A stretch of DNA of 13,766 nucleotides from Treponema sp. UBA3870 (lineage in GTDB: Bacteria; Spirochaetota; Spirochaetia; Treponematales; Treponemataceae). Positions 1-7,094 of this stretch are shown piece after piece. The notes beneath the pieces were generated by a model. It had not been told where the DNA came from. It saw only the letters and a list, made by a program, of their open reading frames with translations, and made no database searches. The DNA is taken from NCBI GenBank assembly GCA_002392275.1, contig DGGQ01000015.1:1-13766 (forward strand), given 5' to 3'. The position numbers and the translations under genes were made by a program. The first letter of the stretch is position 1; every line of letters starts with the position of its first letter.

Positions 1-149
1 CTCATCTGCTGGCTAATCATATCCTGGAAGTCAACACGGCCTCTTTTGAATCCGTAAGTATTTACGTTGGAAATGTTGTTTCCAATAACATCCATGCGTG
101 TCTGGTGATTCTGTAAGCCGCTTACACCAGAATAAAGTGATCTCATCAT
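1..149 (-). CDS. flgE: Flagellar hook protein FlgE, N-terminal fragment (cut by window edge)
   Basis: FlgE is the subunit of the flagellar hook, which in spirochaetes joins the periplasmic filament to the motor. Only the first 49 codons are in the window. They translate as MMRSLYSGVSGLQNHQTRM followed by DVIGNNISNVNTYGFKRGR, the conserved N-terminal D0 helix and rod/hook signature (SGL..., NNISNVNT.GFK) of the flagellar hook/rod family. Two adjacent ATG codons could start it; a GAGAGG ribosome binding site lies about 9 nt before the first. The gene follows flgD by 21 nt on the same strand, the usual order of spirochaete flagellar operons. The residues used for the lysinoalanine crosslinks known in spirochaete hooks lie outside the window and cannot be checked. 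FlgE is preferred over FlgG or FlgF because of the flgD context and the MMRSLYSGVSGLQNHQ start. Confidence 0.93.
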   Translation of the reverse strand, partial: MMRSLYSGVSGLQNHQTRMDVIGNNISNVNTYGFKRGRVDFQDMISQQM

Positions 150-170
150 AACGCTTTACCTCTCAATTTT

Positions 171-626
171 TTATTCGCCGTAAACGGCTGCAATTTTGTT
201 CAAATCATAATAAACGTTGCCAATTTTCACCTGGGGATTGTTTCCGTAGGTGACAGCCTCGACAACACCGCTGGTCGTAGTTCCGCCAAGATCAACGTCA
301 ACCACTCTACCGATTGTTCCGATTGCCTGGTTTGAAGTGAGCATCTGGTTAAGCTGCTCGAAATTTGTGTTCATGTTTGTCATCTGCTCAAGAGTTGAGA
401 ACTCTGCCATCTGAGCGATGAACTGTGTGTTGTCCATAGGATCTGTTGGATCCTGGTTCTGCATCTGAGTAATCAGAAGCTTCAAAAAATCATCCTTGCC
501 CAATGACTGAGAGGTAGTACGTCCGTTTACTGCCAGTGACTTGTTGTAAGTGTCCACTTGCATCTGAAGCTTTGCAATTTCCTGGGCACTCATCTGGGTA
601 TTCAAGCTAACACCTTCGCTTTCCAT
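171..626 (-). CDS. flgD: Flagellar hook capping/assembly protein FlgD
   Basis: FlgD forms the cap on which hook subunits polymerise. The 151-residue product carries the FlgD N-terminal signature at about residues 42-66 (LGKDDFLKLLITQMQNQDP, then DPMDN), followed by the typical QFIAQMAEFSTLEQM helix. The C-terminal part is short, about 50 residues beyond the cap signature. Enterobacterial FlgD is about 230 residues, whereas short forms near 150 are usual in spirochaetes, so this is probably complete rather than truncated. The ATG at 626 is chosen because an AGGAG ribosome binding site lies 7 nt upstream. The gene sits 14 nt after the fliK stop and 21 nt before flgE, so the three are very likely co-transcribed and the spacings suit translational coupling. 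Confidence 0.94.
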   Translation of the reverse strand: MESEGVSLNTQMSAQEIAKLQMQVDTYNKSLAVNGRTTSQSLGKDDFLKLLITQMQNQDPTDPMDNTQFIAQMAEFSTLEQMTNMNTNFEQLNQMLTSNQAIGTIGRVVDVDLGGTTTSGVVEAVTYGNNPQVKIGNVYYDLNKIAAVYGE

Positions 627-640
627 CTAACACTCCTATT

Positions 641-2098
641 TTAAGCCACGACATCAATCTGATGGTCGCCAGCTCTTGTATACATTTCAGATCCGGTGGA
701 AGCGTCAACCGCATCTCCCGGCTGGGCAAAATCGCTGTATGTTCGGTTTGCCATGAACTGCTCGCCACTCTGCTGCTGCCCCTGCGCGAACGAACCATTG
801 GAGCCCGCATTTTCGGCAAGAACCAGATTCAGGTTGGCATTTTCAAAACCATTGTTCTGGAATGCCTGCTTCAAAGTGTCCATGTTCTGCCTGAAAGCTT
901 CGTAGGCTTCCCTGCTCTGGACAACAATCTGCCCGCTAAGAATTTTATCGGAAAGTTCAAGACTGACCTTAACATTTCCAAGATTTTCCGGTTTAAGGAC
1001 CATGTTTATCGAACCGGTGTTGTTGTCCTTCAGAAGTATGCTTCCAGCCTTGACAAAATCCGGCGCGCCATTCTGAATCTGCTGTGAGAGCATCTGCGTA
1101 AATGTTTCACCCGAGTTCTGTGCGGTCTGGACCTGGACTCCTCTATCCTGTGCTGCGAACATGTTTCCAGAATCAAGATTTGTTCCCGATGAATTTTCCG
1201 ATGCCCCGCCTTCCTCGCTTGCGGCAATCTTTTCGGATGCTACGGATTCTGTACGCTGGTCGATGACAGTGAATGTCGCCTTTTTTCCGTCAACTTTTTC
1301 CGTATTTGCTTCACCAGATTTTGGTTCTGAACCTGTCTCCACGGCGGCAATGGATTGCGAATCAACGGTTTCTTCCGCTATATTTATAGAAGAAGAATCT
1401 GATGCAAGCTCCGCGTCTCTCTCTTTTCTGCTTTCATCTGGAATTATTTTTTCACCATGGACCTCAATTTCTTCAAGATTTTCGGATGCAAGACCCTGGC
1501 TCAAGATTTCACCGGAAACAGGCTCCGCGGCAGAATCATAGTTTTCATCAGCAAAATCAATAAGCTCGCCGGCGTTTTCCGAAAGTCCTGCAACCTCATC
1601 AACAGCGACAGAATCAAGCGCAAGATTTTCGACAGATGTTGTCTCGTCTCCCTGAACAAGGGCTGCCGCGGAAGCTATGGACTCCGCAAGGGCTGTGTCG
1701 TTGGTGGCAAGCTCGTCAAGGTCAAGCTCCACGGTTATCGAGTTTGATTCGGTCTCATCTGATTTTTCATCCTGCGCCGCTTTCCTTGGATTTTTCTTTT
1801 CGGCGGGGGCTTCCTTTTTTACGCTCTCATTTTTCTGGGAGGCTCCCTTTTGTGCGGCGGTCCTATCGTTTTCGGTGGAATCGGGGCGCAGGGTCTCCTT
1901 TTCGTCAACATGGGATTTTTTATCATCCACGTGGACCTGCTTTTCCTCCACCTTCTCGGATTTCACTGACTCAAGAATTGATTTAAAAGATTTTTTGTTC
2001 GTGCTTAAATTTTCGTTGGCCTTTACAGTCTTTTCTACATCAAGATTTTGGGCGACATTTTTTTTGCCAGAAAGGAACTGAACATCTGCTGTCTGCAT
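641..2098 (-). CDS. fliK: Flagellar hook-length control protein FliK (Tap1/FlbC-type)
   Basis: FliK is the secreted molecular ruler that sets hook length and switches export from hook to filament substrates. The 485-residue product has two parts. Residues 1 to about 340 are low-complexity, rich in Glu, Ser, Lys, Asp and Ala, with no Cys or Trp, as expected of a flexible ruler. The recognisable part is the C-terminal Flg_hook domain, about residues 362-431: MVLKPENLGNVKVSLEL, the SGQIVVQSREAYEAFRQN stretch, then a helix ending NANLNLVL. The tail is Gln/Ser/Gly-rich. The ATG at 2098 follows a strong GGAGGT site. That start codon lies in a perfect inverted repeat (see 2094-2128), so translation may be controlled. 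The position between flbB and flgD supports the call; the N-terminal part alone would not be recognisable. Confidence 0.9.
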   Translation of the reverse strand: MQTADVQFLSGKKNVAQNLDVEKTVKANENLSTNKKSFKSILESVKSEKVEEKQVHVDDKKSHVDEKETLRPDSTENDRTAAQKGASQKNESVKKEAPAEKKNPRKAAQDEKSDETESNSITVELDLDELATNDTALAESIASAAALVQGDETTSVENLALDSVAVDEVAGLSENAGELIDFADENYDSAAEPVSGEILSQGLASENLEEIEVHGEKIIPDESRKERDAELASDSSSINIAEETVDSQSIAAVETGSEPKSGEANTEKVDGKKATFTVIDQRTESVASEKIAASEEGGASENSSGTNLDSGNMFAAQDRGVQVQTAQNSGETFTQMLSQQIQNGAPDFVKAGSILLKDNNTGSINMVLKPENLGNVKVSLELSDKILSGQIVVQSREAYEAFRQNMDTLKQAFQNNGFENANLNLVLAENAGSNGSFAQGQQQSGEQFMANRTYSDFAQPGDAVDASTGSEMYTRAGDHQIDVVA

Positions 2099-2128
2099 CG
2101 GTAATACCTCCGGTGTAACACCGATGCA
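2094..2128 (-). promoter_or_regulatory. Inverted repeat enclosing the fliK ribosome binding site and start codon
   Basis: On the minus strand TGCATCGGT (2128-2120) and ACCGATGCA (2102-2094) form a perfect 9-bp inverted repeat around a 17-nt loop. The fliK ATG (2098-2096) is inside the 3' arm, and the GGAGGT ribosome binding site (2111-2106) is in the loop. A second, mutually exclusive hairpin, CGGTG-TTA-CACCG (2123-2111), uses part of the 5' arm and would free the start codon. The base pairing is seen directly; a role in translational control is inferred. Confidence 0.5.
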
Positions 2129-2143
2129 TCTCTTTGGCAGAAT

Positions 2144-2788
2144 CTACTCGTCGTCATCCACAATGGAAGTCGGCTTGTTCGCCATCTTCCTCTGGATTTC
2201 GGCAGCCCGATCCGGTTTCATCAACGAAAGCCAGTACGAACCCATTGACGAAGTTCCAGCACTTGCCGCATCCACCTCGGCCTGTCTCAGAACGTCTATG
2301 ATGTCCTGGTCGTCCATCTCTTCAAGAATCGCGACAGCCTTGACTGGTTGCATACCGTTTAGATTCTGCACAATCTGCTCGATGTTTACCTTTCTATCAT
2401 CGTACATTCTGACCTGGGAGTTAAATGTTTTTTCCCTCTCCTCCTGGGCCTTTTTCTGTTCCTCAAGCTCCTGCGCGACCTGCGCGTTGTTCTCCTCGCC
2501 AGTCTGGATGTCGGACTCACGCTTGTCCAGCTCCTCCGTTCTTATGTCCAGAGCCTCAAGCCGTTTGGCAAATCTTGCGTTGTCCAAATCCTCCTCAGAC
2601 AAATCGTTTGGTGAAGAATCCGCTGTGGTCGTCTGTGGCTGCAGCCCAAAAAGTTTGTAGACTGGAGAAAAGAATTTTTTCATCTGGATTATGCCCAGAT
2701 AGTCGAACCACAACAATCCTGCGAGAACAAGAATTATTATGAGAATTATGAGAACTATTGACTTTCCGAGAGTTTTGGCGCGTGACAC
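2144..2788 (-). CDS. flbB: Periplasmic flagellar collar protein FlbB
   Basis: FlbB is a membrane-anchored protein of spirochaete flagellar motors; in Borrelia it is needed to build the periplasmic collar. The GTG at 2788 is preferred over a TTG nine codons upstream because AAGGGG lies 7 nt before it and the product then begins MSRAKTLGKS, giving 214 residues. Visible parts are one N-terminal transmembrane helix (about residues 10-28, very Ile/Leu-rich), a charged coiled coil (about 63-133) and a C-terminal MgtE-N/MotE-like helical segment (about 135-204, with MQPVKAVAILEEMDDQDIID). This layout is known for FlbB. It is the first flagellar gene after a sigma-28-like promoter and precedes fliK by 45 nt. 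It also resembles MotE/FliJ-type coiled-coil proteins, but gene order favours FlbB. Confidence 0.85.
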   Translation of the reverse strand: MSRAKTLGKSIVLIILIIILVLAGLLWFDYLGIIQMKKFFSPVYKLFGLQPQTTTADSSPNDLSEEDLDNARFAKRLEALDIRTEELDKRESDIQTGEENNAQVAQELEEQKKAQEEREKTFNSQVRMYDDRKVNIEQIVQNLNGMQPVKAVAILEEMDDQDIIDVLRQAEVDAASAGTSSMGSYWLSLMKPDRAAEIQRKMANKPTSIVDDDE

Positions 2789-2836
2789 TATATATCCCCT
2801 TTTGGGTTTAAACAAAAAACCCTACCTTTTTTTTAT

Positions 2837-2863
2837 TTATCGGAATCCGCGATGAAGTCTTAA
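2837..2863 (-). promoter_or_regulatory. Sigma-28 (FliA)-like promoter for the flbB-fliK-flgD-flgE operon
   Basis: Reading the minus strand, TTAA (2863-2860), 15 nt, then TCCGATAA (2844-2837) matches the FliA consensus TAAA-N15-GCCGATAA at 3 of 4 and 7 of 8 positions. Transcription would start near 2830, about 40 nt before the flbB GTG. The resulting leader contains a GGGTTT/AAACCC hairpin (2822-2804) just upstream of the ribosome binding site but not covering it. The match is visible; use by FliA is inferred. Confidence 0.5.
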
Positions 2864-2864
2864 T

Positions 2865-2913
2865 AAAAAATTGTCCACAATCCCCGGCCACGTTTTTTAT
2901 TTCCACAGCCGGG
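2865..2913 (-). terminator. Candidate weak terminator after hexokinase
   Basis: Twelve nt after the hexokinase stop, the minus strand can form a 10-bp stem (2913-2904 with 2892-2883; seven Watson-Crick pairs including CCCGGC/GCCGGG, and three G-U) with an 11-nt A-rich loop. A run of six T (2870-2865) follows, but 12 nt beyond the stem, with a tiny ATTG/CAAT hairpin between. The spacing is not that of a canonical intrinsic terminator. It lies just before the flagellar promoter, which suits separation of the two transcription units. Confidence 0.35.
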
Positions 2914-2924
2914 AGCGGGAGTCT

Positions 2925-4220
2925 TTAGTTTTTGATAAGACCAGCAATTGCAGCCCCGAGCGTAATGTCGTTGTCGCGCTCTATAATCTGGTAGTGCAGG
3001 TTCCTCTGCCTTACAAGCAGGTCCTCCAGATAGCCCTTCACCCTCTCCTGGATTTTGTATGTCTTGAAGAAGGTGGTTCCGTCGCAGAGTATGCAGACCG
3101 GCTCGGTGGATTTTTTGCCCCTTCCGCTCTTTATTACACATGCGGCGAGAATTGCAGCGGAGAGACGTGCAGAACGCTCAACAACCGCGTCAAGAAGCTG
3201 GAAGAGTATGTCGTAGTCCTCCGGTGTCGCAGATTCGGCTGCCTTTGCGCCAAGAATTGAATTTGTTCCGTAAGGTCCGTGGAGGAATTTGTCAAGCTCT
3301 ATCAATGTGAGGGACTCAATCTTCAGGAGGCTGTCGCAGAATTTTGGCGAGAAAACACCCTCTGATGCAGCCGCATGGACAACCTCGTATCCAACTGGAC
3401 CAAGATATGCGCCGGAACACATTTTTTCCATTATGCTGGACCCCGGCTTCACGGATTTTCTGTCGTACTCCATGTCAAAATCGGAGCGGGCAACCTTGTC
3501 GAATTTTCCGCTCTCACATACGATTATCTGCTCCTTGAGTCCCTTGTAGGCTGGGTCGACCGGCTGGATGTAGGCACCGTTCATGCCTGTTCCAAGAATG
3601 AATCCGATGTATGATGAATACCTGCATCCCTCGTCTGGACATGCAGCTCCAGCAAGAAGGGCCGCAACAGTGTCGTTCAGAAGGGAGATGTTCACCTTTT
3701 TTGTCCATCCGTGTGCGGCGAGCGCCTTTGAAAGCTCCTTGCCGATGTGGCATCCGACAACCTCAGGGGCCTTGATTTCCTTTGAGAAGCCAATCAGAAC
3801 ACCATCCCCGTCCTCGGTAATTGTCATTGGATATGAGAAGCAGAAACCGATGTTCGCGGACTTGTCCTTAAGGTGTTCCAGATTTTCAGCGAACTGGTCA
3901 AAGAATTCCTTGCGGTTAAGCTCCCTTTCGATTCCAGGCATCCTTGTCTTTTCCATAAAATCGATTGATGCCTTGCCATGCTGGTCGAAAGTCACAAGGC
4001 ATGAACGGAAATTCGTACCGCCCGCGTCAATCACTATGACACTTTCACCCGCTGCTGGTCTGTCAGGTGGATTGCAGAAAGTCTTAATCATATCCTCGGC
4101 GGCTGGACGACCGGAAAGTCCCTCGTCCATATCAAAAAGCATGGCATCCACCACGGAGTTGATGTCCAGATGCGTATTAAAATTGTGCTTGCCAAGAAAT
4201 GCGGCGGCGGCGTTGTTCAT
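2925..4220 (-). CDS. hxk: Hexokinase (eukaryote-type family)
   Basis: This enzyme phosphorylates glucose and other hexoses with ATP at the entry to glycolysis, in the cytoplasm. The 431-residue product has the hexokinase-family motifs in order: phosphate-1 DAGGTNFR (65-72), the sugar-binding segment CFSYPM (127-132), catalytic Asp183 in LNDTVAALLAGA, GTGMNGAY (210-217), EKMCSGAYLG (265-274) and the adenosine motif DGTTFF (380-385). Length and motifs fit the hexokinase family rather than bacterial ROK glucokinases; such hexokinases are known in treponemes and Bacteroidetes. The ATG at 4220 is preferred over one 24 nt upstream because AAGGAG lies 10 nt before it, overlapping the upstream alternative. 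In the yeast motif EKM.SG.YLGE the final Glu is replaced by Pro. It appears to have its own promoter (4302-4330) and is probably separate from the flagellar operon downstream. Confidence 0.93.
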   Translation of the reverse strand: MNNAAAAFLGKHNFNTHLDINSVVDAMLFDMDEGLSGRPAAEDMIKTFCNPPDRPAAGESVIVIDAGGTNFRSCLVTFDQHGKASIDFMEKTRMPGIERELNRKEFFDQFAENLEHLKDKSANIGFCFSYPMTITEDGDGVLIGFSKEIKAPEVVGCHIGKELSKALAAHGWTKKVNISLLNDTVAALLAGAACPDEGCRYSSYIGFILGTGMNGAYIQPVDPAYKGLKEQIIVCESGKFDKVARSDFDMEYDRKSVKPGSSIMEKMCSGAYLGPVGYEVVHAAASEGVFSPKFCDSLLKIESLTLIELDKFLHGPYGTNSILGAKAAESATPEDYDILFQLLDAVVERSARLSAAILAACVIKSGRGKKSTEPVCILCDGTTFFKTYKIQERVKGYLEDLLVRQRNLHYQIIERDNDITLGAAIAGLIKN

Positions 4221-4301
4221 TTTTTGTTTTCTCCTTAGAATCATTCAAAATCTTTTTGCCCCAGGACTTTTGACCACCGGGAACATTTTTAAACATGAAA
4301 T

Positions 4302-4330
4302 ATCTTACCACACTTTACACTTTTTCACAA
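4302..4330 (-). promoter_or_regulatory. Sigma-70-like promoter for hexokinase
   Basis: On the minus strand TTGTGA (4330-4325), a 17-nt spacer and TAAGAT (4307-4302) form a good sigma-70-type promoter. The start site would be near 4295, giving a leader of about 75 nt with an AAGGAG ribosome binding site. It interdigitates with the divergent helicase promoter at 4314-4342. Confidence 0.5.
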
Positions 4331-4342
4331 TAGAATTAAAAT
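4314..4342 (+). promoter_or_regulatory. Sigma-70-like promoter for the helicase, start site at or beside its ATG
   Basis: TTTACA (4314-4319), a 17-nt spacer and TAAAAT (4337-4342) each match the consensus at 5 of 6 positions. The helicase ATG begins at 4350, the eighth base after the -10 element. Transcription would therefore begin at, or a base or two before, the AUG. No Shine-Dalgarno sequence is present between them (CCTTCCC). This predicts a leaderless or nearly leaderless mRNA. Confidence 0.5.
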
Positions 4343-4349
4343 CCTTCCC

Positions 4350-6383
4350 ATGTCCCTTGAAGAACATTTAAAAGACAAGCTAAATCCACAGCAGTACAGG
4401 GCCGTCACAAGCATTGAGGGTCCAATACTGATTATTGCAGGAGCCGGAAGCGGAAAGACCCGCGTAATCACATACAGAATCGCGAACATGCTGGAAAAAG
4501 GAATCAACCAGAGCCAGATTCTCGCGCTGACCTTCACAAACAAGGCCGCAAAGGAAATGGAGGACAGAATCAAGAGCCTCACGGGAAAAAAGCTCCAGAA
4601 CCTCACAATCAGCACTTTCCATGCGTTCGGGGTACGGATTTTGAGGCAGGACATCGACAAGCTGGGCTACAGACCAAATTTTTCTATATACGATGAGACC
4701 GACAGATACTCGCTCATAAAGGAGACCGGACGGGAGCTTCGTTTTTCACCGGACGCGCTCGATGTTTACAAAATTGGCATACTCTTTAGCGACATAAAGA
4801 CCGGGCGCAAAACTTTTACAAGCGACTACGACCAATACAGGGCGCTCTACGAGGGATACCAGGAGGGGCTTAGGCTCTACAACTCGGTGGATTTCGACGA
4901 CCTCATCACCCTGCCTATCAAACTTTTCCGGGAGCATCCCGATGTGCTTTCGCAGTACAAAAACCGGTACAAATACATCATGGTGGACGAATTCCAGGAC
5001 ACAAGCCACCAGCAGTACGAGCTTCTGCATCTGCTTGCCGACAAAAATGTTGCTGTCGTTGGAGATGACGACCAGAGCATATACTCATGGCGTGGGGCGG
5101 ACTACCAGAACATCGTGAACTTTGAGAAGGACTACCCGGACATGCAGGAAATCCGTCTGGAGCAGAACTACCGCTCAACGGGGACCATACTTGCGGCAGC
5201 CAATGGTGTGATAAGGCACAACACGAACAGGAAGGACAAGGAGCTTTGGAGCGGAAACGGAGACGGAAAGCCAATAGAAATCTTCATGCCGGAAAACGAG
5301 GCAGCGGAGGCCGATTTCATAGCCGAGACCATACAGGGAATCTGCGCGGAGGAAAAACGTAAGTACGATGACTTCGGAGTGCTGATGAGGGCAAACACAC
5401 AGAGCCGTCCAATCGAGGAGGCGTTTCTTGAGGCGAACATCCCCTACACCATGAGCGGCGGGACCAGCTTTTTTGAGCGAAAGGAAATCAAGGACATAGT
5501 TTCATATCTAAGGGTCATATCGAACCACGACGACGACATCAACCTGCTCAGGATAATCAACACACCAAGGCGCGGAATCGGACGGGTGACAATTGAGGCA
5601 ATCAACACTGTCGCGGAAAACATGAAGACCTCATTGTGGGAGGCGATAAACGCTATAATCTCCGTCGAAAACGATGACGAATGCCCGGTAAGCGACAAGG
5701 CCATAGAGGATTTGAAGGATTTTGTCTCGGTGATTGAAGAAAACAAGTCAATGCTGGGCGGAAAGGGGCTTGGAAAAAAAGTCCGCGCAATGGTAGAGCG
5801 GATTGCATACTTCGACTATCTGATAGGAGAGAATCCGAAAAGCGAAAAGGCCGCAAGATTCAAGTACATGAACATAGAAAGCCTCATAAGGAGCATGGAG
5901 CAGTGGGAAAACAACCCCGACAACACCGACACGAGCCTCTACGCATACCTGAACCGCATAACCCTTCTCTCCCGTGACGACCTTGATGACGGCGAGGCTG
6001 ACAAAGGCAAGGTCAACCTGATGACGGTGCATGCAAGCAAGGGCCTTGAATTTCCGGTTGTGTTCATTGCCGGAGCGGAGGAAGGACTCATGCCACACGC
6101 ACGCGCTGTTGAAGACGGAGGAGATGCCGCAGTTGAGGAGGAGCGCCGGCTTTTTTATGTTGCAGTCACACGGGCGAGGGACCGTCTTTTGATTTCTTCA
6201 TGCCTCCACAGACGGAAGATGGCAGGGACGGTGGAATGTCAGCCGAGCAGATTCCTTGACGAGATTCCAGAAAACCTGATTACATACCACGAGCCACCAA
6301 AGGAAGTGAACGCCGATGAAGCCCACGAGCTTCTGCAGAACATGCTGAAAAACCTTTCAAGGCCGCGGGTCCCGAAGATTTAG
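4350..6383 (+). CDS. Superfamily 1A ATP-dependent 3'-5' DNA helicase (Rep/PcrA/UvrD family)
   Basis: These helicases unwind DNA in replication restart and nucleotide-excision or mismatch repair. All SF1A motifs are present: Q motif LNPQQYRAV (11-19), Walker A GAGSGKT (31-37), Ia ALTFTNKAAKEM (59-70), II VDEFQD (212-217), III GDDDQSIYSWRGA (238-250), IV LEQNYRST (270-277), V MTVHASKGLEFPVVFI (558-573) and VI EEERRLFYVAVTRARDRL (596-613). At 677 residues it is close to E. coli Rep (about 673) and lacks the long C-terminal extension of UvrD and PcrA (over 720), so a Rep-like identity is somewhat favoured; no symbol is assigned because the subfamily cannot be fixed by eye. The ATG at 4350 gives the normal family N terminus but has no Shine-Dalgarno sequence, and a promoter sits immediately upstream. 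It is divergent from hexokinase and convergent with the next gene. Confidence 0.93.
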   Translation: MSLEEHLKDKLNPQQYRAVTSIEGPILIIAGAGSGKTRVITYRIANMLEKGINQSQILALTFTNKAAKEMEDRIKSLTGKKLQNLTISTFHAFGVRILRQDIDKLGYRPNFSIYDETDRYSLIKETGRELRFSPDALDVYKIGILFSDIKTGRKTFTSDYDQYRALYEGYQEGLRLYNSVDFDDLITLPIKLFREHPDVLSQYKNRYKYIMVDEFQDTSHQQYELLHLLADKNVAVVGDDDQSIYSWRGADYQNIVNFEKDYPDMQEIRLEQNYRSTGTILAAANGVIRHNTNRKDKELWSGNGDGKPIEIFMPENEAAEADFIAETIQGICAEEKRKYDDFGVLMRANTQSRPIEEAFLEANIPYTMSGGTSFFERKEIKDIVSYLRVISNHDDDINLLRIINTPRRGIGRVTIEAINTVAENMKTSLWEAINAIISVENDDECPVSDKAIEDLKDFVSVIEENKSMLGGKGLGKKVRAMVERIAYFDYLIGENPKSEKAARFKYMNIESLIRSMEQWENNPDNTDTSLYAYLNRITLLSRDDLDDGEADKGKVNLMTVHASKGLEFPVVFIAGAEEGLMPHARAVEDGGDAAVEEERRLFYVAVTRARDRLLISSCLHRRKMAGTVECQPSRFLDEIPENLITYHEPPKEVNADEAHELLQNMLKNLSRPRVPKI

Positions 6384-6446
6384 GAAGTCAATTACCGTAC
6401 TTTATTTTCAGGACAGCCCAAGTCTCCAAGATATCTGAAGCATTAA
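6384..6446. other. Short convergent gap without a clear terminator
   Basis: The 63 bp between the helicase stop and the stop of the minus-strand kinase-like gene show no GC-rich hairpin followed by a T run on either strand. If the two genes end here, termination may be Rho-dependent or occur inside the opposing gene. Confidence 0.3.
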
Positions 6447-7094
6447 TCAGTATTTCCGGCTTTCCTCCACATAATCAGGAAACGCCGCCTTGAGTTTTTC
6501 AAATTCTTCCCTTGTTTTTTGTCCGGCAAACGTTTCGTCAACACCATCCCGTGTGACGCGGTTCCGAGCGACGATCTCAAGGTCAGGGTTCACGATAATC
6601 ATGGACATCTTGTTTTTTTCCAGCAGAGGACCGTAGAGCCTTCCCTTCATCTTGAAATTCATCCTGTAAATCTGGTACCCCTCGACCATTACCCTCGATG
6701 GATTTTTTGCATCTCTCAGCCATATCAGAAAATTTTCCGCCTCGTTTCCTGAACGCATATCGAAACCATCGGACTGAGTGTCCTGAATGTATTTTCGGAC
6801 GGTTTTGTTCGAGAAGTCAAAATTATTCTCCGAAAACTCATCCAAACCTATGACCGGGATACCGTATTTTTCTGAGAGCCGTTCCGCAAGTTCGCTCTTT
6901 CCGCTCGCAGGAAGCCCTGTGATATAAAGGACGTTGTTCTTCAGGTTGTCCATGTCATCCACATTGATGTATACGTTGTTGTGATAATCAAGGTCCATCC
7001 CTTTTTCGTCGATTCCCGAGAAATTGATAATTTGAGAATAAAGGGGGTGTTTCATCGCATCCAAGCGTTTTGTCAAAGAAGAAAAATAAATCAT
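6447..7094 (-). CDS. P-loop kinase-like NTPase, function unknown
   Basis: The 215-residue product has a clear Walker A motif, GLPASGKS (60-67), after a beta strand (NNVLYITG), then a helix SELAERLSEKYGIPVIGLDEF that is typical of small nucleoside/nucleotide kinase folds (AAA_17, zeta-toxin and shikimate-kinase relatives). VMVEGYQIYR (135-144) looks like the Walker B strand, and VARNRVTRDG (175-184) could be an Arg-bearing lid. Residues 1-54 do not resemble a known domain. The substrate cannot be read from the sequence. The ATG at 7094 follows GAGG at a good distance, with a TATACT box at 7116-7111 but no convincing -35. No cognate antitoxin-like small ORF is adjacent, which argues against a zeta-type toxin. 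It stands alone between the helicase and a long AT-rich gap. Confidence 0.7.
   Translation of the reverse strand: MIYFSSLTKRLDAMKHPLYSQIINFSGIDEKGMDLDYHNNVYINVDDMDNLKNNVLYITGLPASGKSELAERLSEKYGIPVIGLDEFSENNFDFSNKTVRKYIQDTQSDGFDMRSGNEAENFLIWLRDAKNPSRVMVEGYQIYRMNFKMKGRLYGPLLEKNKMSMIIVNPDLEIVARNRVTRDGVDETFAGQKTREEFEKLKAAFPDYVEESRKY

Noticed and set aside
2124..2660. Plus-strand open frame of 178 codons opposite flbB
   Set aside because: Ser/Cys-rich low-complexity translation is the mirror of the charged coiled coil of flbB; similar shadows lie opposite fliK, hexokinase, the helicase and thiI.
6447..7094. Zeta-toxin-type toxin-antitoxin module
   Set aside because: The P loop would fit, but there is no adjacent antitoxin-like ORF and the gene has ordinary spacing and a single-gene context.
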